A stretch of DNA of 64,000 nt from Arthrobacter sp. MA-N2 (GTDB lineage Bacteria; Actinomycetota; Actinomycetes; Actinomycetales; Micrococcaceae): positions 3,398,034 to 3,462,033 of the forward strand of contig NZ_KI912155.1 in the NCBI RefSeq assembly GCF_000517125.1. The letters run 5' to 3'. Each line of letters starts with the position of its first letter. The stretch's first letter is position 1. The position numbers and the translations under genes were made by a program. The notes beneath the pieces are model-generated. The model had not been told where the DNA came from and did no database searches. It saw nothing but the letters and a program-made list of their open reading frames with translations. Positions 44,539 to 53,110 of the stretch are shown here, in pieces.

Positions 44539-45618
44539 CCATTCCGCGGTACCGAATTTTGACTGCACCCGCTCCCGGGCTGTTGCCAATTCCGCATCGG
44601 TGATGCGGGACTCCATGGCGCCGTATCGCTCGGTGAAAACTTCCTGCATGGCTTTGATGATCTCCGTCCGCGCGAGGCCGGTTTGCCGTCGCAGTGGATC
44701 CACGCGCTTCTTAGCACTGCGGGTGCCTTTGTCGGACAGTTTCTCCTTACCGATGCGCAACACGTCCACCATCTTGTCGGCATCGATGTCGTAGCTCATG
44801 GTGACGTGGTGCAGCATCCCGCCATTCGCGAGTCGTTTCTGCGCGGCACCGCCGATCTTGCCCTGTTCGGTGGCGATGTCATTGAGGGGGACGTAGAACG
44901 CAGTGATGCCCAGCTGTTCCAGTGCCGCCATGACCCAAGCGTCCAGGAAGGCATAGGAATCGGCAAAGCTGATGCCGTCGACCAGGCTCTGTGGCACATA
45001 CAGCGAATAGGTGATGCAGTTGCCCGCCTCCATGAACATCGCTCCCCCGCCGCTGATGCGGCGGACCACCGTGATGCTGTGGCGCGCGACGCCGTCGGGA
45101 TCCACCTCGTTGCGGAAGGACTGGAAGCTGCCGATCACCACTGAGGGCTCCTCCCAGTCCCAGAAGCGCAAGGTGGGGTTGCGGAGCCCGGCCCCGACCT
45201 GAGCCGTGAGGACCTCGTCCAACGCGACGTTGAGGTGCGTGGGAAGGACCGACGGCGGGATGACCTCCCACTGGTGGTCCGCCCACCCGCTGGCCTTGGA
45301 CAGCGCCCTGCGGACAGCAACGGCGACCGCGTCGGCGGAAAAGCCGAACAGGACTGTGTCGGCAGGCAATGCCTCGGTAACCGCAGCGGAGATCTCTGCA
45401 GGCGTCGAACTTTCCGGAAGGCCCGTGAGCGCCCGATTGATCTCCAGCAGGGCCTCGTCCGGCTCCAGGAAGAAGTCGCCGCTGAGCGAAACGTTCGCGA
45501 ACCGCCCGTCCAAGACGTCGAGGTCAACAACCACAAGTTTTCCGCCGGGGACCTTGTATTCGCCATGGAGCAGGGGGCCGTCATTTTGGAATGGCATGGT
45601 GGAAGTCATGCTTTCCAT
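44521..45618 (-). CDS. lplA: Lipoate-protein ligase, accessory domain fused N-terminally
   Basis: A 365-residue protein. Residues 15-110 resemble the LplA C-terminal accessory domain (LHGEYKVPGGKLVVVDLDV, then SGDFFLEPDEALLEI), here placed first. Residues 115-340 are the biotin/lipoate ligase catalytic domain with RRISGGGAMFMEAGNCITYS and KIGGAAQKRLANGGMLHH, which hold the lipoyl-AMP pocket. It should attach lipoate to E2 and GcvH proteins. The domain order equals a fusion of the separate archaeal LplB and LplA chains. The start could be the ATG at 45618 or one 9 nt downstream. Confidence 0.87.
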   Translation of the reverse strand: MESMTSTMPFQNDGPLLHGEYKVPGGKLVVVDLDVLDGRFANVSLSGDFFLEPDEALLEINRALTGLPESSTPAEISAAVTEALPADTVLFGFSADAVAVAVRRALSKASGWADHQWEVIPPSVLPTHLNVALDEVLTAQVGAGLRNPTLRFWDWEEPSVVIGSFQSFRNEVDPDGVARHSITVVRRISGGGAMFMEAGNCITYSLYVPQSLVDGISFADSYAFLDAWVMAALEQLGITAFYVPLNDIATEQGKIGGAAQKRLANGGMLHHVTMSYDIDADKMVDVLRIGKEKLSDKGTRSAKKRVDPLRRQTGLARTEIIKAMQEVFTERYGAMESRITDAELATARERVQSKFGTAEWLHRVP

Positions 45619-45634
45619 CCTGCCGGAAAACGCA

Positions 45635-45674
45635 AAAGCCCGCAGCCGCCGAAGATACGACGGGCGCGGGCTTT
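45635..45674 (-). terminator. Terminator after rpmE2
   Basis: On the minus strand AAAGCCCGC and GCGGGCTTT (45666-45674 and 45635-45643) form a 9-bp stem followed by TTGCG, located 26 nt after the rpmE2 stop. It lies between rpmE2 and the lipoate ligase start, so the two are probably separate transcripts. Confidence 0.7.
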
Positions 45675-45699
45675 CACAGAAGCTTGGAGGTGAAGTTGA

Positions 45700-45957
45700 T
45701 TACTTCTTGCCGCCGAAGCCCTTGAAGCGAGCGTTGAAGCGCTCGACGCGGCCTGCAGAGTCCATGATGCGCTGCTTGCCCGTGTAGAACGGGTGGGACT
45801 CCGAGGAGATTTCGACGTCGATGACCGGGTAGGTGTTTCCGTCTTCCCACTCGATGGTCTTCTTGGAAGACACGGTGGACTTGGTCAGGAACTTGACGCC
45901 GGAAGCCAGGTCGTTGAAAACAACAGCTTCGTACTTCGGGTGGATATCAGACTTCAT
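45700..45957 (-). CDS. rpmE2: 50S ribosomal protein L31 type B
   Basis: An 85-residue ribosomal protein. The N-terminus [20 protein letters not shown] and the motif [13 protein letters not shown] identify L31. It lacks the CxxC zinc ligands, so it is the zinc-free type B (C-minus) form. In other bacteria this form is made when zinc is short and is repressed by Zur. No clear Zur box was found in the upstream region. The ATG is preceded by AAAAGGT about 7 nt upstream. Confidence 0.96.
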   Translation of the reverse strand: MKSDIHPKYEAVVFNDLASGVKFLTKSTVSSKKTIEWEDGNTYPVIDVEISSESHPFYTGKQRIMDSAGRVERFNARFKGFGGKK

Positions 45958-46127
45958 AATGGGACCTTTTGTTCACGCAGCTGGATTTTGCCAGTTGCCA
46001 GGTATGAATGGATTCGGTCCGCACACTGATAACAGATACCCAGTGCCGGGCCAACAATCAATCATAGCGGAAACTGCACCTTGCCACGAACCGGCGCGCG
46101 GGGCATAGTTCCACCCCATCGGCCGTA

Positions 46128-46937
46128 TCAGGTGCGCGGGCGCAGTTCCCAGAAGGCCACCGCGGAAGCGGCCGCGACATTGAGCGAATCGACGCCGGCG
46201 CGCATGGGAATCTTCACTGCGAGGTCGACGACGGCGAGCGTCTCCGGGCTCATGCCCGCGCCTTCGGTGCCGAGCACGAGGGCGAGTTTGCCGGGGTTAC
46301 TTGCCGCGAGGTCATCCAGGTCCACGGCGTCGTCGGTCAGCTCCATGGCGGCCACGGTGAAGCCCTGCTCTTTGAGCCGTTCGAGGTCACGCGGCCAGGA
46401 CTCAAGCCGAGCCCATGGCACCTGGAAAACGGTGCCCATGCTCACCCGGACGCTGCGGCGGTACAGGGGATCCCCGCAGCGCGGCGAGACCAACACGGCG
46501 TCCACGCCAAGCGCAGCCGCGGATCGGAAGATGGCACCGACGTTCGTGTGGTCGACGACGTCCTCCAGGACAGCCACGCGGTGTGCCCCGGCGAGGAGCT
46601 CCTCGAGAGGCACCGGAGCGGGGCGATGCATGGCGGCCATGGCACCGCGGTGCAGGTGGAATCCCGTGATTTCCTCGAGCAGGGAAGCCGTGCCGATGTA
46701 GACCGGCACGTCAGGGAACTGCTGGAAGACGTCGTCGAGGTCTTCCAGCCACTTCTCCGCAAGGAAGAAGGAACGGGGCTTGTGCCCGGCCGCGAGGGCC
46801 CGTCGCAGGACTCGGGACGACTCGGCAATGTACATACCTTCCTCCGGCTCGCGAAGCTTGCGAAGGTGGACATCCGTGAGTCGGGTGTAGTCGGCAACCC
46901 GCGGGTCGTCGGCGGTTTCAAGGTAGTGGAAGGTCAC
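46128..46937 (-). CDS. TrmH/SpoU family RNA 2'-O-methyltransferase
   Basis: A 269-residue SPOUT methyltransferase. An N-terminal substrate-binding domain (RLTDVHLRKLREPEEGMYIAE) precedes the knotted SAM domain with motif 1 VVDHTNVGAIFRSAAALG, motif 2 LALVLGTEGAGMS and motif 3 IPMRAGVDSLNVAAASAV. It probably methylates rRNA or tRNA ribose; the exact site is unknown. It lies 7 nt after the TSUP transporter stop, suggesting one transcript. Confidence 0.92.
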   Translation of the reverse strand: MTFHYLETADDPRVADYTRLTDVHLRKLREPEEGMYIAESSRVLRRALAAGHKPRSFFLAEKWLEDLDDVFQQFPDVPVYIGTASLLEEITGFHLHRGAMAAMHRPAPVPLEELLAGAHRVAVLEDVVDHTNVGAIFRSAAALGVDAVLVSPRCGDPLYRRSVRVSMGTVFQVPWARLESWPRDLERLKEQGFTVAAMELTDDAVDLDDLAASNPGKLALVLGTEGAGMSPETLAVVDLAVKIPMRAGVDSLNVAAASAVAFWELRPRT

Positions 46938-46944
46938 CGGATTC

Positions 46945-47730
46945 CTATTTCAGCAGGTTGGTGATCATGAAGCCGAGGGCCACGATGCCGAGGGCGAAGA
47001 TCACGATGCGTAGCGCGAGGGGCTTCAAGCGCCGCCCCACTTTGGAGCCGATGAGGCCACCGATCAATGAGCTCGCTGCGATGATTGCCACGACTGGCCA
47101 CTCGATCCGGCCGAAGGCGAACAAGAGGTAGGAACACGCTGCCACGACGTTGACGGCCAACACCAGGATGTTCTTCATCGCGTTGGCGTTCTGGATGGTG
47201 CCCGTCATGAAAACACCCAGGATGCCGACCAGCAGGATGCCTTGGGCAGCGACGAAATAGCCGCCATAGACCCCGGCGAGGTACACCAATACCACGAGAA
47301 TCACGGTGTGCCGCTTGTCGTGGATAGCGTGTTCCGGGTTGCCTGCCCGGTCCTGGACCCATCGTTGCAGTTTGGGCTGGAAGAGGACCATGAGCAGCGC
47401 GACGACAATCAGGATGGGAGCCGCGTAGTAGAAGACCTTCTCCGGCAGGTGCAGCAGCAGCCACGCACCCGTAATGCCGCCGAGAAGGGACGCGGGCAAG
47501 AGCCGAAGCAATTGGCGGCCCCTGCCCCGGAGCTCATGCCTGTAGCCCCAGGCTCCGGTGACGTTGCCCGCCACGAGGCCCATGGCGTTGCTGATGGTCG
47601 CAGTGACGGGTGCGTAGCCCAAAGCGATGAGGACCGGGAACGTCACCAGCGTGCCCGAGCCGACCACGCTATTGATGGTTCCGGCCCACAAGCCCGCGAA
47701 AAAGATCAGGATGCCGCTAAGGATCTCCAC
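46945..47730 (-). CDS. TSUP family sulfite/anion exporter (TauE/SafE)
   Basis: A 261-residue membrane protein with about eight hydrophobic helices in two homologous halves. The first half begins FFAGLWAGTINSVVGSGTLVTFP and the second VYLAGVYGGYFVAAQGILLV, both family-typical. It should move sulfite, sulfonate-derived or other organic anions. The cargo is unknown. It lies 19 nt after the ABC ATPase stop and 7 nt before the methyltransferase. Confidence 0.9.
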   Translation of the reverse strand: MEILSGILIFFAGLWAGTINSVVGSGTLVTFPVLIALGYAPVTATISNAMGLVAGNVTGAWGYRHELRGRGRQLLRLLPASLLGGITGAWLLLHLPEKVFYYAAPILIVVALLMVLFQPKLQRWVQDRAGNPEHAIHDKRHTVILVVLVYLAGVYGGYFVAAQGILLVGILGVFMTGTIQNANAMKNILVLAVNVVAACSYLLFAFGRIEWPVVAIIAASSLIGGLIGSKVGRRLKPLALRIVIFALGIVALGFMITNLLK

Positions 47731-47749
47731 AGTTTCTTGGTGCCCGGGC

Positions 47750-48547
47750 CTAGCGGCGGGCGGTGGCCGTGTAGCGGCCGGAGTTCTCGCTCACGTCCAG
47801 GGGCAGCCCGAAGGTGTCGCTGAGGTTTTCCGCCGTCAAGACCTCTTCGATGGGTCCCGCGGCAACCACTCCGCCGTCGCGCAGCAACATGGCGTGGGTG
47901 AAGCCCGGCGGCACTTCTTCCAAGTGGTGGGTGACGAGAACCATGGCAGGCGCGTCCTCGTCGCGGGCGAGTTCACCAAGCTTATGGACGAGCTCCTCGC
48001 GTCCGCCCAGGTCCAGGCCCGCGGCTGGCTCGTCGAGCAGGAGCAATTCGGGATCGGTCATGAGGGCGCGGGCGATTTGTACGCGCTTGCGCTCGCCCTC
48101 GGAAAGCGATGCGAAGGAACGGTTCAGCAACGGCCCCATGCCCCACTCGTTGAGAAGGCCGAAGGCTCGTCGCTCATCGTCGCGCTCGTATCCCTCGCGC
48201 CAGCGGCCGGTCACACCATAGGCGGCGGTGACCACCACGTTCAGCACGTTTTCGTGTTCGGGAATCTGCGTGGCCAAGGCCGCGGAGGAGAGGCCGATGC
48301 GCGGGCGGAGCTCAAACACATCGACCCGGCCGAGCGTCTCGTCAAGGATTCCGGCTTTTCCGCTGGTGGGATGCATCCGGGCGGCAGCGATCTGGAGCAG
48401 AGTGGTCTTGCCGGCACCGTTGGGGCCGAGGATGACCCAGCGTTCGCCTTCGTTGACTTGCCAGTCGATCTTGTCCAGCAGGATCTTGCTACCTCGGACA
48501 ACGCTGACGGAAGCCAATTCAAGAACATCACTCATAGGAGTAGACAC
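47750..48547 (-). CDS. ABC transporter ATP-binding protein
   Basis: A 265-residue stand-alone ABC ATPase. Walker A is GPNGAGKTT, the signature is SLSEGERKRVQIARAL (LSEGE instead of LSGGQ), Walker B is LLLLDEPAAGLD, and the switch is THHLEEVPPGF. No permease gene is next to it, so its partner is unknown; it resembles the YlmA/ModF-like group. The GTG at 48547 or the ATG 12 nt downstream could be the start. It is divergent from serB. Confidence 0.87.
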   Translation of the reverse strand: MSTPMSDVLELASVSVVRGSKILLDKIDWQVNEGERWVILGPNGAGKTTLLQIAAARMHPTSGKAGILDETLGRVDVFELRPRIGLSSAALATQIPEHENVLNVVVTAAYGVTGRWREGYERDDERRAFGLLNEWGMGPLLNRSFASLSEGERKRVQIARALMTDPELLLLDEPAAGLDLGGREELVHKLGELARDEDAPAMVLVTHHLEEVPPGFTHAMLLRDGGVVAAGPIEEVLTAENLSDTFGLPLDVSENSGRYTATARR

Positions 48548-48660
48548 TAGGACAAAAAGGCGGGCGATAGATAACCGAAACTTCGCTCACACGGTTTGTG
48601 CGGCGCCTTGAATGAAACAGGAATTCGGGCGGCGCTTCTACGCTGGCTAAGATTGCAGCC

Positions 48661-49554
48661 ATGAGTTCGAACTTGACCGCGGTCAGCTATGGTGTGAATT
48701 TGTCCCCTTCGGAGCTTGACCACTTGCGCAAGGTGCTGGCCGGTTCGGGGGCTTCCTTGACGTCTGAGTCGCGTTCCGGGGACGAGCGTTTCGGGGTCTG
48801 CATCCTTGGCTTGACCGTTGACGGGAGCACTGCTGCCGATTTGTCCGGCATTCGCCGCCTGGTCGCCGACGCCGCAGCTCCCGGCATGGACACTGCGATC
48901 GTCGCCGACGCCCTGCGCGATGCAACACGTAAGTTCCTGATAATGGATGTCGATTCCACCCTGATCCAGCAGGAAGTCATCGAACTGCTTGCCGCGCACG
49001 CCGGCAAACGCGAGGAAGTAACGGCCGTCACGGAGGCAGCAATGCGTGGCGAGTTGGATTTCGCGCAGAGCCTTCACGCCCGCGTCGCGGTGCTCGCAGG
49101 ACTACCGGCCGCCGTCGTCGACGCTGTGCGGGCCGAGGTGCGCCTCAGCGAAGGCGCGGCGGAACTCGTTGCCGCGTTCAAGGCTGCCGGCCATGCGGTG
49201 GCGGTGGTGTCCGGGGGTTTCAACCAGATCCTGCAGCCCATCGCGGAAAAACTCGGGCTGGATTACTGGATCGCCAATGAACTCGAGATCGTCGACGGCG
49301 TGCTGACAGGCAAGGTGCTTGGCGACGTGATCGATCGCGCCGCCAAGGAGAAGTACCTGCGCGAGTGGGCAGCTGCCGAAGGGATCGACCTGGAGCACAC
49401 GATTGCCGTGGGCGACGGCGCCAATGACCTTGACATGCTCGGCGCAGCGGGCATCGGCGTCGCCTTCAACGCCAAGCCGGCCGTGAGAGCGGTGGCTGAT
49501 GCCGCCATTAATATGCCGTACCTGGACGCGGTCCGCCATATCGCGGGCGTCTAA
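48661..49554 (+). CDS. serB: Phosphoserine phosphatase SerB
   Basis: A 297-residue HAD enzyme that makes serine from phosphoserine. A divergent N-terminal domain of about 85 residues takes the place of the ACT region. The HAD core has motif I FLIMDVDSTLIQQEVIELLA, motif II VVSGGFNQIL, and motif IV VGDGANDLDMLGAAGIGVAF. Length fits the long SerB type. The ATG lies 113 nt from the divergent ABC ATPase start. Confidence 0.94.
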   Translation: MSSNLTAVSYGVNLSPSELDHLRKVLAGSGASLTSESRSGDERFGVCILGLTVDGSTAADLSGIRRLVADAAAPGMDTAIVADALRDATRKFLIMDVDSTLIQQEVIELLAAHAGKREEVTAVTEAAMRGELDFAQSLHARVAVLAGLPAAVVDAVRAEVRLSEGAAELVAAFKAAGHAVAVVSGGFNQILQPIAEKLGLDYWIANELEIVDGVLTGKVLGDVIDRAAKEKYLREWAAAEGIDLEHTIAVGDGANDLDMLGAAGIGVAFNAKPAVRAVADAAINMPYLDAVRHIAGV

Positions 49555-49586
49555 CTGGAATTCAAGCACCACAGAAGCAACACAAG

Positions 49587-49627
49587 AGCGGCCCGGGACT
49601 GGGCGATTCAGCCAGTCCCGGGCCGCT
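49587..49627. terminator. Terminator between serB and the convergent SDR gene
   Basis: A perfect 16-bp stem (49587-49602 with 49612-49627) with a 9-nt loop lies 32 nt after the serB stop and 33 nt from the SDR stop. It is placed to end both transcripts; no long T-run follows. Confidence 0.82.
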
Positions 49628-49660
49628 TCCTCGTGCCCTGATTTATGCACTAAAAAATGA

Positions 49661-50410
49661 TCAGGCGCTTTTGCCGAAGTAGTCGGCGCCCCCAACGTAT
49701 TCAGTGTGGCCGCTTTCGACGTCGGCAGTAACCATCTTGGCGACCTCGGCGGCGAATTCCTCGACGGAGTACAGCTTGCCGGCCTCGGCGCGGCGGGCCT
49801 CGATCGCGCCCGGGTTGGAACGGTCCAGCAACGTTGCCGTCACGGTGCCCTCAATCATGTCCCCCGAAACAACTACCAGGGAGATGCCCTTCTCGGCGAG
49901 GTTCGGGAGCAGTCCACGCAATGCGTCTTCGCCCGCGCGCTTGCTGCGGGCAACCGGCTCGTATTCGGGCATCGTGGGAACGGTTTCCACGAAGTGCGCT
50001 TGGTGGCTCGTGACGAAGACCACGCGGGAACCTTCGGGCATCAGCGGAACTGCGGCATTGAGCATGTTGATCTGGGCATCCCGGTTCAATTTGAGGGCGT
50101 AGTCCTCCTCCATGCCGGATTCCATGCCGCCCGAAGCGTTGAGTACCAGGACGTTGAGCGAACCGAACTCCTCCATGGCGGCGCTGACCAGCGACTGGAC
50201 ACCCTCCTGGGTGGTCAGGTCCGCGCCCACGGCGACGGCCCGGCCGCCGGCCGCCTGGATCTCGCCTACCACCTTGTTGGCCCGCGGGGCCTTTTGACGG
50301 TAGTTGACGACGACGGCGGCACCCTCTCCAGCCAGGATCTTGGCTACTTCAGCGCCAATCCCGCGTGAAGAACCGGTGACGATCGCCGTCTTGTTGTCCA
50401 ACAGTCCCAT
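49661..50410 (-). CDS. SDR family oxidoreductase
   Basis: A 249-residue short-chain dehydrogenase. The NAD(P)-binding motif is TGSSRGIGAE, with NASGG replacing the usual NNAG, a catalytic-region Ser in VTSHQAHF, and Tyr-Lys in YEPVARSKRAGEDAL, a spacing of YEPVARSK rather than YxxxK. The canonical active site is therefore altered. The ATG at 50410 has AAGGAG 6 nt upstream and excludes an upstream in-frame start. The substrate is unknown. Confidence 0.85.
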   Translation of the reverse strand: MGLLDNKTAIVTGSSRGIGAEVAKILAGEGAAVVVNYRQKAPRANKVVGEIQAAGGRAVAVGADLTTQEGVQSLVSAAMEEFGSLNVLVLNASGGMESGMEEDYALKLNRDAQINMLNAAVPLMPEGSRVVFVTSHQAHFVETVPTMPEYEPVARSKRAGEDALRGLLPNLAEKGISLVVVSGDMIEGTVTATLLDRSNPGAIEARRAEAGKLYSVEEFAAEVAKMVTADVESGHTEYVGGADYFGKSA

Positions 50411-50576
50411 TCGTGCTCCTTGATTCAAAGCGTTCAATTTGTTCAAAACGTCCAAGTTCTATTAGTCCCGAGTCAATCATGCCAGCGGGATTGCTGATGA
50501 CTCCTGTGGGATCCCCACAAAGATCCCCGGGGCAGGTTTAGTCGTCCAAGCCCTGACTTGGCCGGCGAAGCGGGCC

Positions 50577-51302
50577 CTAGTGGCCCATGCCCAGGCCGCC
50601 GTCCACGGGGATCACGGCCCCGGAGATGTACGCGGCTTCGTCACTGGCAATCCAACGGACCACGTTGGCGACCTCGGACGCTTCGGCGAAGCGTCCCGCC
50701 GGAACACTTGCCAAATAGGACTTTTGGGTCTCTTCCGGAAGTTCGGCAGTCATGTCCGTGTTGATGAAGCCCGGGGCCACGACGTTCGCTGTGATGCCTC
50801 GGCTGCCGAGTTCGCGGGTCAGGGAACGGGCGATGCCCACCATGCCCGCCTTCGACGCCGAGTAATTGATCTGTCCCGGGGCACCGTAGAGACCCGACAC
50901 GGAGGAGATGAGCACAACCCGCCCCTTGCGCATGCGGATCATGCCCTTCGAGGCCCGCTTGATGACCCGGAAGGCACCCGTGAGGTTGGTGTCGATGACA
51001 GAAGTGAAGTCGTCCTCGCTCATCCGCAAAAGGAGTGTGTCCTTGGTGATCCCCGCGTTGGCAACCAAGACTTCAACGGGACCGTGGGCAGCCTCGACCT
51101 CCTTGAAGGCCGCGTCAAGGGAAGCCTCGTCCGTCACATCGGCCTTGACGCCAAGAATGCCCGCGGGAAGTGCGGTTTCACTGCGGTACGTCACGGCAAC
51201 TTTGTCTCCATTGGCAAGGAAGGACTCTGCGATGGCCAGGCCGATCCCGCGGTTTCCGCCCGTGATGAGGACACTTCGGGGCGTTGATACTGCTTCAGAC
51301 AT
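50577..51302 (-). CDS. fabG: 3-oxoacyl-ACP reductase FabG
   Basis: A 241-residue SDR with the full FabG set: TGGNRGIGLAIAE, VANAG, Asn in DTNLTGAF, Ser in ISSVSGLYG, YSASKAG, and the C-terminal VDGGLGMGH. It reduces beta-ketoacyl-ACP in fatty acid synthesis. It lies 166 nt upstream of the other SDR gene on the same strand and is divergent from the DUF3099 gene across 153 nt. Confidence 0.92.
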   Translation of the reverse strand: MSEAVSTPRSVLITGGNRGIGLAIAESFLANGDKVAVTYRSETALPAGILGVKADVTDEASLDAAFKEVEAAHGPVEVLVANAGITKDTLLLRMSEDDFTSVIDTNLTGAFRVIKRASKGMIRMRKGRVVLISSVSGLYGAPGQINYSASKAGMVGIARSLTRELGSRGITANVVAPGFINTDMTAELPEETQKSYLASVPAGRFAEASEVANVVRWIASDEAAYISGAVIPVDGGLGMGH

Positions 51303-51455
51303 TTGGTCTCCGGAGTTCCGCGGCAGCGTAGCGCCGCTTGAAGGTGGCTAATTTCCTGCATCGATCTTAGCCGTCGGAAGCCTCAGGCCCCTGGCGGCGG
51401 TTTCCCGCGCGGTTTGGGCACCCCGGTTCCATGGTGAGAGAATTGGGAGAAGCCG

Positions 51456-51974
51456 TTGGAGCGTGATGAATCAGCCGTGACAAAAGATAACAGTCCCCTG
51501 CAGCAGGCGCCCGGAGACCCGGACGCCGTCTCAGGTGATCCTGTGGTACACAGCATTACCGATGCGGCTGCCGCCCATTCGGACGACATGCGTGAACGGA
51601 TGATCAAGTACGCCGTGGCCATGGGTATCCGCTTGGTATGCCTCATCCTCATCTTCGTGGTTGATGGCTGGTTCAAGATCATCGCCGTCGCCGGGGCCGT
51701 GTTCCTCCCCTGGATTGCCGTGGTGATTGCCAATGGCAGCGACAAAGCCGAAGTCCACAGCGATGCCCTGCTGGACTACGTTCCGGCCGTCGAACTGGAA
51801 GCGTCCCCTTCCGTGGAAGCGGAAGGTCCCACGGCCTCCGCCACGGTCTTGGAGGGCGAACTCATTGAGGACGACGCGCCCCGCCAGGACGGTTCGGGCA
51901 CGGAAGCTGACGATATCCAGGGGAGCGATGCGGTGAATTATCCGCACAGCGGGGAAGAACAGGCGGCTTCATGA
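51456..51974 (+). CDS. DUF3099 domain membrane protein
   Basis: A 172-residue protein. Residues 28-45 hold the motif HSITDAAAAHSDDMRERM, followed by two hydrophobic helices (about 50-69 and 73-93) with a short DGW turn between them, as in DUF3099. The C-terminal 80 residues are acidic and low-complexity. The TTG at 51456 has GGGAGAA 5 nt upstream; a GTG 21 nt downstream is an alternative. Its stop overlaps the next ATG (ATGA). Confidence 0.83.
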   Translation: MERDESAVTKDNSPLQQAPGDPDAVSGDPVVHSITDAAAAHSDDMRERMIKYAVAMGIRLVCLILIFVVDGWFKIIAVAGAVFLPWIAVVIANGSDKAEVHSDALLDYVPAVELEASPSVEAEGPTASATVLEGELIEDDAPRQDGSGTEADDIQGSDAVNYPHSGEEQAAS

Positions 51975-52255
51975 ATATCTTCACAACGGGCGGCGCCGGC
52001 CTGGAGAACCAATACGATGCCGGTCATCGCCCGTCGATCCCGGCGGTGTGCTCCCGCAAGGCCTGCCGCGCCGAAGCAACGTGGCAACTCTTGTGGAACA
52101 ACCCCCGCATCCATACCCCCGATCGCCGCAAGGTGTGGCTGTCCTGCCAGGAGCACCGGGAATGGCTGGAGGACTACCTCCAGACCCGCGGCCTGTGGAA
52201 AGAGACAATACCTTTCGATCCCGGCACCACCACCGACCCAGGCGAGGTCCGCTGA
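51971..52255 (+). CDS. Small putative zinc-site protein upstream of SURF1
   Basis: A 94-residue protein I do not recognise by function. Cys27-x4-Cys32 and Cys59-x2-His62 (VCSRKAC and SCQEH) could form one zinc site. Tryptophans are common around it. It overlaps the DUF3099 gene by 4 nt and its stop directly abuts the SURF1 start, so all three are co-translated. A link to cytochrome oxidase assembly is inferred from that position only. Confidence 0.75.
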   Translation: MNIFTTGGAGLENQYDAGHRPSIPAVCSRKACRAEATWQLLWNNPRIHTPDRRKVWLSCQEHREWLEDYLQTRGLWKETIPFDPGTTTDPGEVR

Positions 52256-53110
52256 ATGTACCGCTTTCTCTTTTCCAGCAAATGGCTGGGCTACTTCGTT
52301 CTGGCCGTGATCTTCGCTGCGGGCTGCGTTTTCCTCGGCCGCTGGCAAATGGATCGCAGGGCGGAGACGTTGGCGGAGATCAACCGGGTTGTGACGAACT
52401 ATTCGGCCACTCCGATTCCCTTTTCTGCCGCCAAAGCAGAGTTCCAGTCCCTGAATCCCGAGCGGGAATGGACACAGGTGGAATTGCATGGACGCTATGA
52501 CATTTCCGGCCAACGCGTCGTCCGCAACCGTCCCCTCAACGGCCAGCCTGGCTACGAAGTAGTGGTGCCGTTCCGATTGTCGAGCGGCGAAGCCGTCGTG
52601 GTGGACCGTGGCTGGTTGCCTATCGGGAACAATACTCCCGGCCACCCGGACAACATCCCGGCCCCGCCGGCCGGCGAGGTCACCGTCGTCGCGCGCTTGA
52701 AAGCCTCCGAACCGGACCTGGGTCGCGGCGCCGTGGATGGCCAGCTGGCCTCGATCGATCTCCCTTCCTTCGCCACGGAACTCGGATACCCCATACTGAC
52801 CGGCGCCTACGGGCAACTCGCCACTGAGTCCCCCGCCGTCCAGTCGATGCCCGCACCGTTCCCCAAGCCGGCCACGGATGAGGGCACGCACTTGTCCTAT
52901 TCCCTGCAGTGGTTTGCGTTCGGCGTGCTGATGTTCGTCGGTTTCGCTTATGCGGCCAGGCAACAGGCCCGCAATGCGCAGATTGATGCCGAGGATGAGG
53001 ACGAAGAAATCAGTGCGTTGCCCCGCCGCACCGCACCTGCGCCTCGGAAGTCAAAGCGGCCAACAGCCGAAGAAGAGGAAGACGCGATCCTGGATGCCCA
53101 AGGCTACTAA
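52256..53110 (+). CDS. SURF1 family cytochrome oxidase biogenesis protein
   Basis: A 284-residue membrane protein expected to help assemble the heme-copper terminal oxidase. The first helix is followed by LGRWQMDRRAE, and the last helix (about residues 218-238) is preceded by HLSYSLQWFAFG, the two SURF1 hallmarks. The extracytoplasmic loop has RNRPLNGQPGYEVVVPF and VDRGWLP. A highly charged C-terminal tail of about 45 residues extends past the family core. Confidence 0.9.
   Translation: MYRFLFSSKWLGYFVLAVIFAAGCVFLGRWQMDRRAETLAEINRVVTNYSATPIPFSAAKAEFQSLNPEREWTQVELHGRYDISGQRVVRNRPLNGQPGYEVVVPFRLSSGEAVVVDRGWLPIGNNTPGHPDNIPAPPAGEVTVVARLKASEPDLGRGAVDGQLASIDLPSFATELGYPILTGAYGQLATESPAVQSMPAPFPKPATDEGTHLSYSLQWFAFGVLMFVGFAYAARQQARNAQIDAEDEDEEISALPRRTAPAPRKSKRPTAEEEEDAILDAQGY

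Noticed and set aside
46003..46060. Possible Zur box upstream of rpmE2
   Set aside because: TGATAACAGATA is only a partial half-site and has no proper second arm.
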